DNA of 64,000 nt. It comes from Pseudomonas spelaei. Its GTDB lineage: Bacteria > Pseudomonadota > Gammaproteobacteria > Pseudomonadales > Pseudomonadaceae. The notes under the pieces were generated by a model, which ran no database searches, was not told the DNA's origin, and saw nothing but the letters and a program-made list of their open reading frames with translations. Where the stretch lies: the NCBI RefSeq assembly GCF_009724245.1, contig NZ_WNNK01000022.1, forward strand, positions 60,799 to 124,798, given 5' to 3'. Position 1 is the first letter of the stretch. Each line of letters opens with the position of its first letter. The translations under genes and the position numbers were made by a program. Below, one piece after another: positions 51,674-60,457 of the stretch.

Positions 51674-52315
51674 TTACTGGGGCTTGGCTCGGGCAGCTGC
51701 CGCAATGATTTTTTGGGCGATAGGTGACAAGTCGGACGACTCGCCACCACCATCACCGCCGGCGCCGACATTCTTCACATTCGCGGCGGCCATGCGGTCT
51801 TTCAGGTTTCCACCACGACCGCCTACCGAACCCGCAGCGTTCAGGGCGCTGATAGCGGCTGCCGCAGTCATGTTGGTGTCGAACGCAAATACACCGGCCT
51901 GTTCGGCATTACCGGACTTGAAGCCGTGAGCCATGATCTGGGCGCAACGGGCACGCTCGTTGGCTACTGCGGCTTTGCTGGATTTCGGATCGTCTTTATC
52001 GTCCTCATCCTCGGCGTCCGGATCATCCTCGTCCTCGGCACGTTTTGCTTTACGGCCCTTGGCGTCGTCCTTGTCGTCAGGATCATCGCCTTCGCCCTTG
52101 GCCTTTCTTGCCTTTTTGTCGTCTTCGTCGTCCTCGAGGTCATCTTCCTCAGCACGCTTTGCCTTGCGACCTTTCGGGTCATCCTTGTCATCGCCGTCGT
52201 CATCTTCTTCCGCGCGACGGGCTTTGTCTTTTTCGTCATCGCCTTCATCGGCACGCTTGGCAAAACCCAGCAGGTGCGCAAAGGTTGCAGCAGCAGCCAT
52301 TCTGCTTCTGGTCAT
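51674..52315 (-). CDS. Acidic repeat protein at the scaffold position
   Basis: A 213-aa protein. Residues about 20-115 are nearly all Asp, Glu, Lys and Arg in imperfect repeats (DDDGDDKDDPKGRKAKRAEED). The C-terminal part (RARCAQIMAHGFKSGNAEQAGVFAFDTNMTAAAAISALNAAG) is a normal domain. Its place between S49 protease and decoration matches lambda Nu3, so a scaffold or protease-linked role is likely but unproven. The mirror strand has a spurious hydrophobic frame caused by the repeats. RBS AGAGGA. Confidence 0.75.
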   Translation of the reverse strand: MTRSRMAAAATFAHLLGFAKRADEGDDEKDKARRAEEDDDGDDKDDPKGRKAKRAEEDDLEDDEDDKKARKAKGEGDDPDDKDDAKGRKAKRAEDEDDPDAEDEDDKDDPKSSKAAVANERARCAQIMAHGFKSGNAEQAGVFAFDTNMTAAAAISALNAAGSVGGRGGNLKDRMAAANVKNVGAGGDGGGESSDLSPIAQKIIAAAARAKPQ

Positions 52316-52342
52316 GGTTATCAATCCTCTAAATGGTATGAA

Positions 52343-53221
52343 CTAGGCCAGCTGAGAGAGCAGTGCCCGGAAAGCCGCGTCAGGTGCCGCGACAACATCG
52401 GCCAGGCCAGCATCAACCCCGGCAGAACCGAGGTAGGTGCCAGCCTGGGTTGCGCGGACCTTGCTGGCCGCGATGTTTCGGTTACGAGCCACGGTCTCTA
52501 CAAACAGCTCGCCCATGGCGTCGATATCGCCCTGGAACCGCGCCAAGGCATCAGCCGACAGCGGAATTTCTGAATGACCATCGGCCTTGCGGTCGCCGTA
52601 GGTGATGAACGTCACCTGGATACCGGCGGATGTCAGCGCCTTGGAAAAATCCACATGCATGCAAATCACACCGATTGACCCGGTGCCGCCGGTGCGCGGG
52701 ACGTAGATCCGATCCGCTGCACTGGCTATCGCGTAGGCCGCCGAATAAGCCGACTCGTTGAGAATCGACCAGATCGGTTTCGAGCCCCGGGCGTTGTAGA
52801 TCGTGTCTACCAGATCGAAACACCCAGAGACCTCGCCGCCGGGTGAGTCGACATCGAGGACGATGGCAGCGACCTGCGGGTCATACAGCGCAGTCAGGAA
52901 GGCTTGCCGCAATCCGTCATAGCCCGTCATGCCACTCCACGGCCGGAGGGTGCCGGTTTTCTGCACCAGCGTGCCGTGAACGGGAATGACGGCCACATTG
53001 CCCACCAAGTCATACCCGCTATCGCGAGACTCCCGGTCGGCGTAGCTGTACCCCTCGCCCTCCAGCGCCAGCGGTGTCAGGTCAACAGCATCGCCGCTGA
53101 CCCGCATCATTCGGCCAATCCCCATGCGTTCGGCCAGGGCGGCCATGATGACCTCGGCCTTTTCCGGGCGGATCGCCACCGGCACGTTGAAGAGCCGTTG
53201 AGCAAGATGTCCAAATTGCAT
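52343..53221 (-). CDS. S49 family capsid-maturation protease (lambda gpC-like)
   Basis: A 292-aa protein: VAVIPVHGTLVQKTG, VDSPGGEVSG, then NESAYSAAYAIASAAD and TGSIGVICMHVD, the SppA/GpC signatures; the Ser in SAYSAAY is the nucleophile. It processes the portal and scaffold during head maturation. TAATG overlap with the portal stop sets the start; the longer frame to 53386 is a shadow inside the portal gene. Confidence 0.92.
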   Translation of the reverse strand: MQFGHLAQRLFNVPVAIRPEKAEVIMAALAERMGIGRMMRVSGDAVDLTPLALEGEGYSYADRESRDSGYDLVGNVAVIPVHGTLVQKTGTLRPWSGMTGYDGLRQAFLTALYDPQVAAIVLDVDSPGGEVSGCFDLVDTIYNARGSKPIWSILNESAYSAAYAIASAADRIYVPRTGGTGSIGVICMHVDFSKALTSAGIQVTFITYGDRKADGHSEIPLSADALARFQGDIDAMGELFVETVARNRNIAASKVRATQAGTYLGSAGVDAGLADVVAAPDAAFRALLSQLA

Positions 53222-54873
53222 TAAGTCGGCCTCGGTTTCTGTATGGCGTCGTCCGCCGATGTGTATCCGCCAGGGATCTGCATACCGGCCCAGGTAGGAG
53301 CGGGAATGCCAAGCTCTCTGAACTTGTCGATCTCGCGCTTGCGCTGCTCCAGCACCTCTTCGTAGTCCAGCCCCTGCTCCATGCATTCCTGCTGAAGCGT
53401 GGATAGGCCTGCGTCCATCCCCAGCACCGCCCCTTGCTTCTCGGCAACCGGATCAATCCAGCCGCGGGCCGGCCCCATCCACTCAGCACGCGAGTACATG
53501 GAGCGACACTCCATAAACTCTGGAGCACCGTGTGGCAACGGGTAGTCGTCGACCTCCATGGATTCCTCCATGAAGCACCCCAGTACCGGCTGGGCGGTGT
53601 TATTTGCGAAGTCGTTGCGACGGCGGGTCAGGGTTTTGAACGCCTCCAGCAACGCGCCACGGGCCGAGCTGTAGTTGGTATCGGACCAGTCGTGGGACAT
53701 CTGCTGCGCGGAAAGCCCAGTAGCCGAGGCAAAGTTGCGCAGGAACGATTTCTCGAACCCCGCGAAATTCGCGTTCGGTCGCGTGGAGCTCACTGCGTTG
53801 ATCTTTTCGCCCGGGAACAGGATCGGTATCCGAGACTCACCCAGCACCGTTTTTTTCCGGTCGTGGTAATCAGCCCGCTGACCTTGATAGGCCGACAGGC
53901 TGTCATCGTCGCCCACCGCCTCAGCCACCAGGTTGTGATCGAACGGGCTTTCAATGTAAGCCCCGAAAATCGAGTTGATCACCGCCGCGTCCAGCTCGAC
54001 CGCGTCGTACTTGGCCAGCATTTTCATGCGTTGCAGGATCGGTGCAAAAATGCCCGAACCGCCCCGGTGCTGTGAGGCCCGATCATGGTCAAAATCATGA
54101 ATGATGACCGGACGGCCCCAGGTGGTTTCCCGAGGTATCTCCTCCCAGGTCACGCTATCGGCTGCGTTCCACCAGTCGCCTTGGTGCGCCTTGCGAATCC
54201 AATAGGACTTAGCTGCACCGAACTCATCGAGCACCACACCGCCGCGCGATGAGTTGGAATCGAACTGCTGCTGGGGGTTGCTCAACCGGTCAGGGTCGAT
54301 CAGTTGCATCGCTGTAGCGTATCGAGCGCGCCCAAGACCAACCCGGTCTGGGATATAGCAGGCCTGAATCAACGAGTCGCCATCAATCAACTTGTGCCGA
54401 AAGCCCAAGCGCATCATCTGGGTGATGGTCAGCGACCGCTGCGCATCGCAATAACGACCAGTGTCAAAGGCCCAGGTTCGATAGTGCGCGCTGGCCACCT
54501 GGGCAAACTCATGCGCCCATGTCGCATCAAAAGCTTTTTTGCCGGTGTAGGCCGCCAGTGCGCGCCAGTCCGGCTTGATCAGCGGCCGGAAGTGACCGCC
54601 GATGGCGTTGTCCAGGATGCGGGTGACAGCGCCCGAGGCCCAGCCATCGTTGCGCACCAGATCACGTACCCGAGCGACGATGCGGTCGCGGTACATGTTG
54701 AGGTCGCCATCAGGCGAGCCCAGATATGGGTGCCATCCGGCAACGTGTTCACCATGAATGTCGGCGGCGTCGTAGGGAGCGCCACCACCAGGCGCCAGCA
54801 TTTTCCCCCGACTCGGCCGTAGAGGCTGGATCGGCTTGCCGTCGAGCCCAACAATCGATACGGGATTGGTCAT
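53221..54873 (-). CDS. Portal protein (lambda gpB-like)
   Basis: A 550-aa protein of the lambda portal family (ALAAYTGKKAFDATWAHEFAQVASAHYRTWAFDTGRYCDAQRSLTITQMM, RTNANFAGFEKSFLRNFASATGLSAQQMSHDWSDTNYSSARGALLE). It forms the dodecameric ring at the head-tail vertex. TGATG overlap with gpW gives the start at 54873. Confidence 0.95.
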   Translation of the reverse strand: MTNPVSIVGLDGKPIQPLRPSRGKMLAPGGGAPYDAADIHGEHVAGWHPYLGSPDGDLNMYRDRIVARVRDLVRNDGWASGAVTRILDNAIGGHFRPLIKPDWRALAAYTGKKAFDATWAHEFAQVASAHYRTWAFDTGRYCDAQRSLTITQMMRLGFRHKLIDGDSLIQACYIPDRVGLGRARYATAMQLIDPDRLSNPQQQFDSNSSRGGVVLDEFGAAKSYWIRKAHQGDWWNAADSVTWEEIPRETTWGRPVIIHDFDHDRASQHRGGSGIFAPILQRMKMLAKYDAVELDAAVINSIFGAYIESPFDHNLVAEAVGDDDSLSAYQGQRADYHDRKKTVLGESRIPILFPGEKINAVSSTRPNANFAGFEKSFLRNFASATGLSAQQMSHDWSDTNYSSARGALLEAFKTLTRRRNDFANNTAQPVLGCFMEESMEVDDYPLPHGAPEFMECRSMYSRAEWMGPARGWIDPVAEKQGAVLGMDAGLSTLQQECMEQGLDYEEVLEQRKREIDKFRELGIPAPTWAGMQIPGGYTSADDAIQKPRPT

Positions 54874-55139
54874 CACTTAAACCTGAATGTGAGTGGCCGG
54901 CGGGCTCGGGTGGTAATGCCCAGCTGTTGCTGAAGCATCTGAATAACGTTTGCCAGTTGGGCAATATTGGCGCGGGTGTAGGTGATGCTTTTCGAGCCAT
55001 CGCCCTGGGTGTACGTCGCGGTTTCAACCTTTCCGCCCGAGGAAAGCTGCAGGTAGGCCTGCTGGGCATTTTGCAAAGACACCTGCAACGACTCCCGGGG
55101 TATGCCCGCCAACAGGCTGCTTGGACCATAACGGCTCAT
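54873..55139 (-). CDS. Head-tail joining protein W
   Basis: An 88-aa protein with the gpW plan: short N-terminal helix (LAGIPRESLQVSLQNAQQAYLQLSSG), a beta-hairpin (VETATYTQGDGSKSITYTR), then a helix (IAQLANVIQMLQQQLG). Directly between terminase and portal, as in lambda. Confidence 0.93.
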   Translation of the reverse strand: MSRYGPSSLLAGIPRESLQVSLQNAQQAYLQLSSGGKVETATYTQGDGSKSITYTRANIAQLANVIQMLQQQLGITTRARRPLTFRFK

Positions 55140-55178
55140 GGGATTACTCCAGGTATGCCCCGCAGGAGCGGGGAGGAT

Positions 55179-57170
55179 CTACGCCAGCCGGCTGGCCAAC
55201 GTCCTTTTCTTGGTGGGTTTTGCCTGAATGACGCGCGGGCCAGAGGACTGGTCTTGATTGCCCCCCTCCGCCATGGGCTCTTGCTCCTGCAACTCAGGTC
55301 GATGAACAGGCGTACCAATTGACGCGTTCACCTCTTCTGCCCTCTTGTTGAGCTTCAAGCCCATATGCATAAGCCCGCACAGCGCTGCATACGCATAGAC
55401 ACGGCAGTCGAGTGCTTCGTTGGCCCTGCCGTTTGGCAACTCCCAGACGCGGTAATGTTGACCGCCAGAGGTTTTCCTAACGGATCGCTCTGCTGTCATC
55501 TGCGCGAAGTAGTTGATGTCGCGGCTCACCGGGAAGTGCATATAGCCTGCTCCCGGCTCCACAAGGTGAAGCCTCGAACGCACCGAATCCTTGGCCGCGT
55601 TAACGCCAAGGATCACCGGCCGGAATGACGATTTGTTGCGCCGGCTGGGCGTCTTCGTCGGCCACACAGGGGAGCGTTTCCCACCCACCGCCGACTCGCC
55701 TTTGACGGCCCAAACACGACGACCGAGGCGCGCCTTGGCAAACTCATAAACCTTTTGGGTGTGGTGCCCGCCGGAGTCATGACACACAGCCATGGCTTCA
55801 AAGCCTCGACCGTCACCCCGGAACCAAATACGCTTAAGGTAGGCATCCAGCCGGTTCCACGGGTCTGGGGTTTCCAAGTCACCAGCGATAACCTCAAAGT
55901 CAATCGACCAGCTTTCTTCGTTCAGCCCCCAGCCGACAACCTCGCATTCAAAGCGGTCGCCCTGGGTATCGACGCCAACGGTCACGACAGCCACGCCATC
56001 CGGAACCTCAGCACCCCACACTTCACAGCGGGCTGCCAAACGATCCTCTTGAAGTGCGCGATCTCCGCGATCCTCGTAAGTCTCACCCAGCACCAGATTG
56101 ACGAAGGTCTGCCGCATCAGCGGGTCATCTTTTACCTCAAGCCATTCCGCGACCAGATTGCGCCAGGAGGCGTTAACGAAAAGGCTGTAAGCCGCCCAGA
56201 TGTGAAAGCCTGCATGCCCCTTAAACGGCTTGGTGGCCCGCCATTCACCGCGCTCAACCATATCCTCCTTGTCGGCTTCACGAATCACACAGCCGGTCGC
56301 CTTACAGACGTAGAACACGCTATCGGGTAACCCGACGCCGTTTTCGTCCTTATCCCATTTCATCCCATAAGGAGTATCCGGGCCGCCCCATTCCAGCACC
56401 TGGTACTCACCGCAGTGAGGGCACGGGACGTAGTACTTGCGCTGGTCGCTATTGGCGTAGCTTTTCTCGATTCGGCTTTCACCCTTAACTGTGGGCGTGC
56501 TGCCGAGAATGATTTTCCTGTTCCAGAACGATTCGGTCCGCTTGATCCCCAGCTTGATCTGGTCGCCTTCCTTACCGGCACCCATCACCGGATACCCGTC
56601 AACCTCATCGAACTTAACGATACGGGCGGTGATCCGCCGAAACCCGCCCGGGCTGTTGGCTCCTACGAAAGAAATTGAGGCGCCGTTGCGGAAGATCCGC
56701 TTGTTGATCTTCTGCCGAGCATCCTTTTTCTTGGGGTCTCCGACGATCTCAGCCAGAACCGGTGTGTCACGCAGCATCGGTTCAATTTCAGTAACGCTGT
56801 AATCCTCGGCATCCTCCACCCGGGGCTGGACCACCAGGATTGGCGACGGGTCTTGGTGGATGTAGTAGCCGGCAACGTGGTCAAGGATCTTGGTATAACC
56901 AACCCGGGCCGACTTTTGGACTGTGACCATTTCGACGGTCGGGTCAGTGATCGCATCCATAATCCCGATTTGATACGGGAAGGCATGAAACCGCCCAGTC
57001 TGGGCGCTGGTCTCGCGGGACAAGACCGCGTACTTCTCAGCCCATTGGCTCAGTGTGAGCTTGGGAGGCGGCTGGATGTTCCGCCGGCGTGCAGACAGCA
57101 GTCCGGCTTGCAGTGCATCAAATCCTTCTGCATATCGGCGCTCATCGTTTGTTGAGCCCATCTCCGTCAC
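55179..57170 (-). CDS. Terminase large subunit (GpA family)
   Basis: A 663-aa protein of the lambda GpA family: TLSQWAEKYAVLSRETSAQTGRFHAFPYQIGIMDAITDP, VEMVTVQKSARVGYTK (P-loop region), VVQPRVEDAEDY, FVGANSPGGFRRITARIVKFDEVD (Walker B), and the nuclease-domain GVDTQGDRFECEVVGWG. GTG 57170 behind GAGGAG is used; it overlaps the small subunit by 29 bases. Packages DNA into the head. Confidence 0.95.
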   Translation of the reverse strand: MTEMGSTNDERRYAEGFDALQAGLLSARRRNIQPPPKLTLSQWAEKYAVLSRETSAQTGRFHAFPYQIGIMDAITDPTVEMVTVQKSARVGYTKILDHVAGYYIHQDPSPILVVQPRVEDAEDYSVTEIEPMLRDTPVLAEIVGDPKKKDARQKINKRIFRNGASISFVGANSPGGFRRITARIVKFDEVDGYPVMGAGKEGDQIKLGIKRTESFWNRKIILGSTPTVKGESRIEKSYANSDQRKYYVPCPHCGEYQVLEWGGPDTPYGMKWDKDENGVGLPDSVFYVCKATGCVIREADKEDMVERGEWRATKPFKGHAGFHIWAAYSLFVNASWRNLVAEWLEVKDDPLMRQTFVNLVLGETYEDRGDRALQEDRLAARCEVWGAEVPDGVAVVTVGVDTQGDRFECEVVGWGLNEESWSIDFEVIAGDLETPDPWNRLDAYLKRIWFRGDGRGFEAMAVCHDSGGHHTQKVYEFAKARLGRRVWAVKGESAVGGKRSPVWPTKTPSRRNKSSFRPVILGVNAAKDSVRSRLHLVEPGAGYMHFPVSRDINYFAQMTAERSVRKTSGGQHYRVWELPNGRANEALDCRVYAYAALCGLMHMGLKLNKRAEEVNASIGTPVHRPELQEQEPMAEGGNQDQSSGPRVIQAKPTKKRTLASRLA

Positions 57171-57723
57171 GGGTCAACTCCTCAAGCGCGTCAACAATAA
57201 TGCCGTGTAAGGCGTCCTGTACTTCCTGTGCTGTTTTCAAGCGACTGATACGCGGAGCGTGCTCCGATGGTATGGCAAGGAGACGGCTTCGCACTTTGGC
57301 GTATTCATCCCCTACCGCCCGACACACGTCCTCTACCGCCACAACCAGGCGGGCCGTCCGGTCGTATTCAAGCTGCTCGCGCAAGGCTAGGTAGTTTTCC
57401 TTTACCCGTTTTGCCTCGTCGAGATTCATGTCCGCACCAGTCGCGATAAGAATCCGAGTGGTGGCCTGCTCGACGGTTTCGCCAGGCTGAATTGTTACCC
57501 GCTTCAACGCGGAGGTAACAGCAGCAGTTTTCAGGAGAGGCTTGTTACCCTCACCTGCTGGGGTAACAACATCTGAACCGTCACGGCGATATTTTGCGAT
57601 CAAGGCATTAGAGGCTTCGACATCCAGCGCGCTACCGTCAAACACAAGCCAGCCGCGCTCTTTCCACTTAGTGACAGTCTTTCGGCTGACGTTGTGGAGC
57701 GCAGCAAATTCGCTTTGGTTCAT
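57142..57723 (-). CDS. Terminase small subunit (Nu1/DUF1441-type)
   Basis: A 193-aa protein: N-terminal helix-turn-helix (MNQSEFAALHNVSRKTVTKWKERGWLV), then a helical region (NLDEAKRVKENYLALREQLEYDRTARLVVAVEDVCRAVGDEYAKVRSRLLAIPSE) typical of lambda Nu1 relatives. Recognises cos DNA and recruits the large subunit. Confidence 0.9.
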   Translation of the reverse strand: MNQSEFAALHNVSRKTVTKWKERGWLVFDGSALDVEASNALIAKYRRDGSDVVTPAGEGNKPLLKTAAVTSALKRVTIQPGETVEQATTRILIATGADMNLDEAKRVKENYLALREQLEYDRTARLVVAVEDVCRAVGDEYAKVRSRLLAIPSEHAPRISRLKTAQEVQDALHGIIVDALEELTRDGDGLNKR

Positions 57724-57869
57724 GGCGGGCCTTGTTACCTGTTACCCAAATTGAAAAAGTTTTCAAATCGACGGACAGCGCGGCGCGCAATGCCCTCGAT
57801 GCTCGACCTCTCAGGAGGGACCCAAGCATAGGGGGGGGTAGCCGCACCACCACGGTGCAAAATCAGAAA
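57724..57869. promoter_or_regulatory. Candidate cos region
   Basis: The only sizeable non-coding gap (146 bases) in the head block lies directly before the Nu1-like gene, where lambda has cos. It includes a run of eight G and an imperfect hairpin (GCACC...GGTGC). No cohesive-end sequence can be proven from this alone. Confidence 0.35.
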
Positions 57870-58499
57870 TCAGCGGGCCGACGCCAGCGCCTTCGACATC
57901 GCCTCACCAAACACAGCATTGAACCGGCGATCTACCAGTGCCTTTGCTCGGCTCCGATAGTTCAACCGCTTGTTCACTGCGAGCGAATCACCGAAGCGGA
58001 TCAGCAGCTTCAAGTGAGCTGGCTGCTTCCGCTTGGCCGGTACACGCTGCCACACACCGTTGACCGTTCCAGACTTCGACTTCACTGGACCAATGAAGAC
58101 ATCCTTACGGGCCTTCAGTCGATCCAACACCTTGCGCGGCAACTGTCCGTATTGATCGAGCTTGATGTTCTTCGGGTTGAAGAGCGCTCGACCAGATAGA
58201 ACGTGGTTGCCACCACCCTCATACGGGGCCAGGTACTTGGCCGCGATAGGCCGAACAAACACCGTGGCCGTGAGTGAGTCCTTGCGAGCACCTCGCACAC
58301 CAACAGACTTCTGGGTGAATGGCTTGGGCTTCTTGAAGGTCGAGGCGATGTTCTGAATCTCGTCAGCCTGAACCTCTTTGGCCAGGGCCGTCAGTGCCTG
58401 GGCGGTAGCGAACTTGACCTGCTTATAGGCCAGCGCCGATAGCGACTTGGTGATCTCCTTCACATTGGCCCGAACCGAAATATCGAAAGCCCCAGACAT
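57870..58499 (-). CDS. Minor tail protein Z-like
   Basis: A 209-aa basic protein (VRANVKEITKSLSALAYKQVKFATAQALTALAKEVQADEIQ, then ARKDSLTATVFVRPIAAKYLAPYEGGG) matching the prophage minor tail protein Z family. It stands before the terminase rather than among the tail genes, an unusual order. Part of the same minus-strand transcript. Confidence 0.75.
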   Translation of the reverse strand: MSGAFDISVRANVKEITKSLSALAYKQVKFATAQALTALAKEVQADEIQNIASTFKKPKPFTQKSVGVRGARKDSLTATVFVRPIAAKYLAPYEGGGNHVLSGRALFNPKNIKLDQYGQLPRKVLDRLKARKDVFIGPVKSKSGTVNGVWQRVPAKRKQPAHLKLLIRFGDSLAVNKRLNYRSRAKALVDRRFNAVFGEAMSKALASAR

Positions 58500-58504
58500 A
58501 TCGG

Positions 58505-58747
58505 TTACTGCCCGTCGTCAGCTTTTTCGAGCTGATCAAATGCAGCTTTAACAGCGACTCCGCATGCCACTGCATCGTCGAGCAACTGGGACGGATGAAG
58601 GTGAGTCAATCGAGCAACAAGAACCGCAGTCAGCGCATGACCCGCAGCACTTGGCACAAAGACAGACTCACCCAGCGTTGTGGCCGAGAGTGGCTGAAGT
58701 TCGGTGGCTTCGGTTTCCTGTTGCTTTACTTCTGGTTTAGCGGCCAT
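58505..58747 (-). CDS. Small hypothetical phage protein (80 aa)
   Basis: An 80-aa protein: polar N-terminus (KPEVKQQETEATELQP) and a helical C-terminal half (HALTAVLVARLTHLHPSQLLDDAVACGVAVKAAFDQLEKADDGQ). RBS AGGAGCCTGAA. Two bases after the holin-like gene upstream. No family recognised. Confidence 0.7.
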   Translation of the reverse strand: MAAKPEVKQQETEATELQPLSATTLGESVFVPSAAGHALTAVLVARLTHLHPSQLLDDAVACGVAVKAAFDQLEKADDGQ

Positions 58748-58748
58748 T

Positions 58749-59054
58749 TCAGGCTCCTTTCAGATGATCGCCGACTGGCGGTTGAGTAACTGGCTGGAAC
58801 ACATGTCCACGCCTTGCCCAGGCATAAGCCACCACGCCGGCGTGCAACACCACACCGAACGGGTTAACCCAGTGCCCCTGGATGGCCGTCACGAACGCGC
58901 CGAATGCGCCGATGGCCACCAGATAGAAGGCGGTGCACAACAAGGGTTGATCGACGGGACGAACCCGGCGCAAGTAGTCACACGCGGCAAGGACCACAAG
59001 CACGCACAGGAAGATGTCCATTGCCGTCAGGACGGAAGTTAGAACACTACTCAT
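58749..59054 (-). CDS. Putative holin or holin-associated membrane protein
   Basis: A 101-aa protein with three hydrophobic segments (LTAMDIFLCVLVVLAACDYL, LLCTAFYLVAIGAFGAFVTAI, FGVVLHAGVVAYAWA) and a soluble tail. RBS GAGGTGTCTGAC. It starts 2 bases before the end of the adjacent holin-like gene. Together they may form the lysis membrane pair, far from the endolysin. Confidence 0.7.
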   Translation of the reverse strand: MSSVLTSVLTAMDIFLCVLVVLAACDYLRRVRPVDQPLLCTAFYLVAIGAFGAFVTAIQGHWVNPFGVVLHAGVVAYAWARRGHVFQPVTQPPVGDHLKGA

Positions 59055-59055
59055 G

Positions 59056-59379
59056 TCAGACACCTCGCGCTGTGACGAACGCCCCCAGAGCAGCCTTGAT
59101 GCCCGGGATGATGTTCATTGCCGTCAGGCCAAGCACAAAAGACACGCCACACAACAGGTAATCACCGACCTCAAGGTCTAGCTTTGGCGCAATCCACATC
59201 GTGACGGGCTGAGTCAGGTACATCGAAAAGAAAAATCCGGTGACAACCGCCGCGGCGGCCTGCCCTCGGGTCAAGTCCTTCAGGAAACCAAGGGACAGAA
59301 TCGAACCGATGAAAGCAGCCATGACCACGCCGTACTTGGCCAGCACGACGCCGGCGGCAGTGCTTGTTGGTTCGGCCAT
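59056..59379 (-). CDS. Putative holin
   Basis: A 107-aa protein with hydrophobic segments (YGVVMAAFIGSILSLGFL, AAAVVTGFFFSMYL, YLLCGVSFVLGLTAMNII) and a short charged middle, like class II holins. RBS GGAGAGACC sets the start at 59379. First gene of the late block after the regulatory gap. Confidence 0.75.
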   Translation of the reverse strand: MAEPTSTAAGVVLAKYGVVMAAFIGSILSLGFLKDLTRGQAAAAVVTGFFFSMYLTQPVTMWIAPKLDLEVGDYLLCGVSFVLGLTAMNIIPGIKAALGAFVTARGV

Positions 59380-59455
59380 TGGTCTCTCCATTGCAAATAG
59401 GTCAGCTCCAGCAGCACTCCCAGCTCGAAGCAATGGGTGTGGTGGAGCTGAAAAC

Positions 59456-59483
59456 GAAAAAGCCCCGGCAAATGCCGAGGCTT
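59456..59483 (-). terminator. Terminator upstream of the holin-like genes
   Basis: On the minus strand a 10-bp stem (AGCCTCGGCA with GCCGGGGCT) and a small loop, then a run of T. It would block transcripts entering the late genes unless antitermination acts. Confidence 0.8.
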
Positions 59484-59647
59484 GGTATGGGTGCAGAGGG
59501 CCGGTGCTGGTCTCCGGCTTTGTGGGTTGGCTCGCTGGGTCTCGTACCCCAACCTCTCATCGCGTTGACCCACAGTGACCGCACGGGTTTGTGGGACGCC
59601 ACTACCGACTTAGCGCATCAGCCTGCGCATTCATCTGCATTACAGAA

Positions 59648-59680
59648 AGCAAAAAGCCCGACACATTGGCCGGGCTTCTT
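59648..59680. terminator. Bidirectional terminator after the 231-aa gene
   Basis: Stem AGCCCG/CGGGCT with a 10-base loop, T-rich on both sides. It lies 78 bases after the stop of the gene at 59759. Confidence 0.75.
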
Positions 59681-59758
59681 TGGTCACTCATCTACACGCG
59701 CATGAATGACAGGATGGAACAAATACTGACGGAACGATGGATAGCTGTCAACAGGTAC

Positions 59759-60454
59759 TCACGCTGCAACATCAGAAATGACCAAACCCTCGAAGTCGAA
59801 GATCTCACCGGCCGCGCAAAGCGCTTCGTCTACAAGGGTATTCAGAACAGCGTGGATATTTCGTCGCCATTCGCGGCGCGTAGATTCCGGACGGCCGTCA
59901 GGCTCCCAAGTGTTCATGTCATAGAAGCTCTTGGGCAGAACAATCATTGAAGCCGCCCGCGATTCGATTCTCTTCTTGGCTGCGCGCTCAGCAGCCACTG
60001 CTGAGGCGATCATTGACTCCCGACGCCAGTCAGGAGCATCCACCGGGATTGTCACTGTGACCGTCTGCGGCCCCTTCTGCTCTGCCCCTTTGAGCTTGGG
60101 GATCGCCCAAGCAGTGACAGCCTTATAGACGAACAGCATCGGGGCCGGAGAATCGACCAGCAATCGCAGATCCGTAATGGCTTTGACTTTCTTGGCCTTG
60201 TCAGTGCTGTACTTCGCGACCAAGGCGTCCATGTGACGCTTCTCCAGCCCGTGATGCAAGCGAGCAGCAACCCAGCAGTCAGCCTGCGTCCGGTCAATAG
60301 CCTCTCCCGGCGCGCAACCGAATAGAGAGCGAAGGTCGCTGCGTTCCTCCTCGTGCGGATTCCATAGCTTTTGCCAGGCCTGCTTGCTGGTGTTGTCGAT
60401 TGATTCTGCGGCGAGGGCCGAAACGACGCCGCCAAGTACGCTTTGATAGATCAT
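59759..60454 (-). CDS. Phage protein of unknown function, possible late regulator
   Basis: A 231-aa protein (ALAAESIDNTSKQAWQKLWNPHEEERSDLR, WVAARLHHGLEKRHMDALVAKYSTDKAKKVKAI, RREWRRNIHAVLNTLVDEALC). It is basic, and its place directly before the late promoter region is that of lambda Q. I do not recognise a Q family domain, so this is only a positional guess. RBS AGGGGACTG. Confidence 0.55.
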   Translation of the reverse strand: MIYQSVLGGVVSALAAESIDNTSKQAWQKLWNPHEEERSDLRSLFGCAPGEAIDRTQADCWVAARLHHGLEKRHMDALVAKYSTDKAKKVKAITDLRLLVDSPAPMLFVYKAVTAWAIPKLKGAEQKGPQTVTVTIPVDAPDWRRESMIASAVAAERAAKKRIESRAASMIVLPKSFYDMNTWEPDGRPESTRREWRRNIHAVLNTLVDEALCAAGEIFDFEGLVISDVAA

Positions 60455-60457
60455 CGG

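Larger units (their letters stand above)
59380..59758. promoter_or_regulatory. Non-coding interval with two terminators before the late genes
   Basis: 379 bases between the possible late regulator (59759) and the holin-like gene. It has strong hairpins at 59456-59483 and 59648-59680 and no credible gene; plus-strand frames are shadows. This is the lambda-like place for the late promoter and antitermination target. Confidence 0.55.

Noticed and set aside
51926..52573. Plus-strand frame of 215 codons, very hydrophobic
   Set aside because: It is the mirror image of the acidic repeats in 51674-52315; GAC/GAT runs become GTC/ATC. There is no RBS.
59591..59950. 119-codon plus frame in the late regulatory gap
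   Set aside because: Runs through a terminator and opposite the 231-aa gene.
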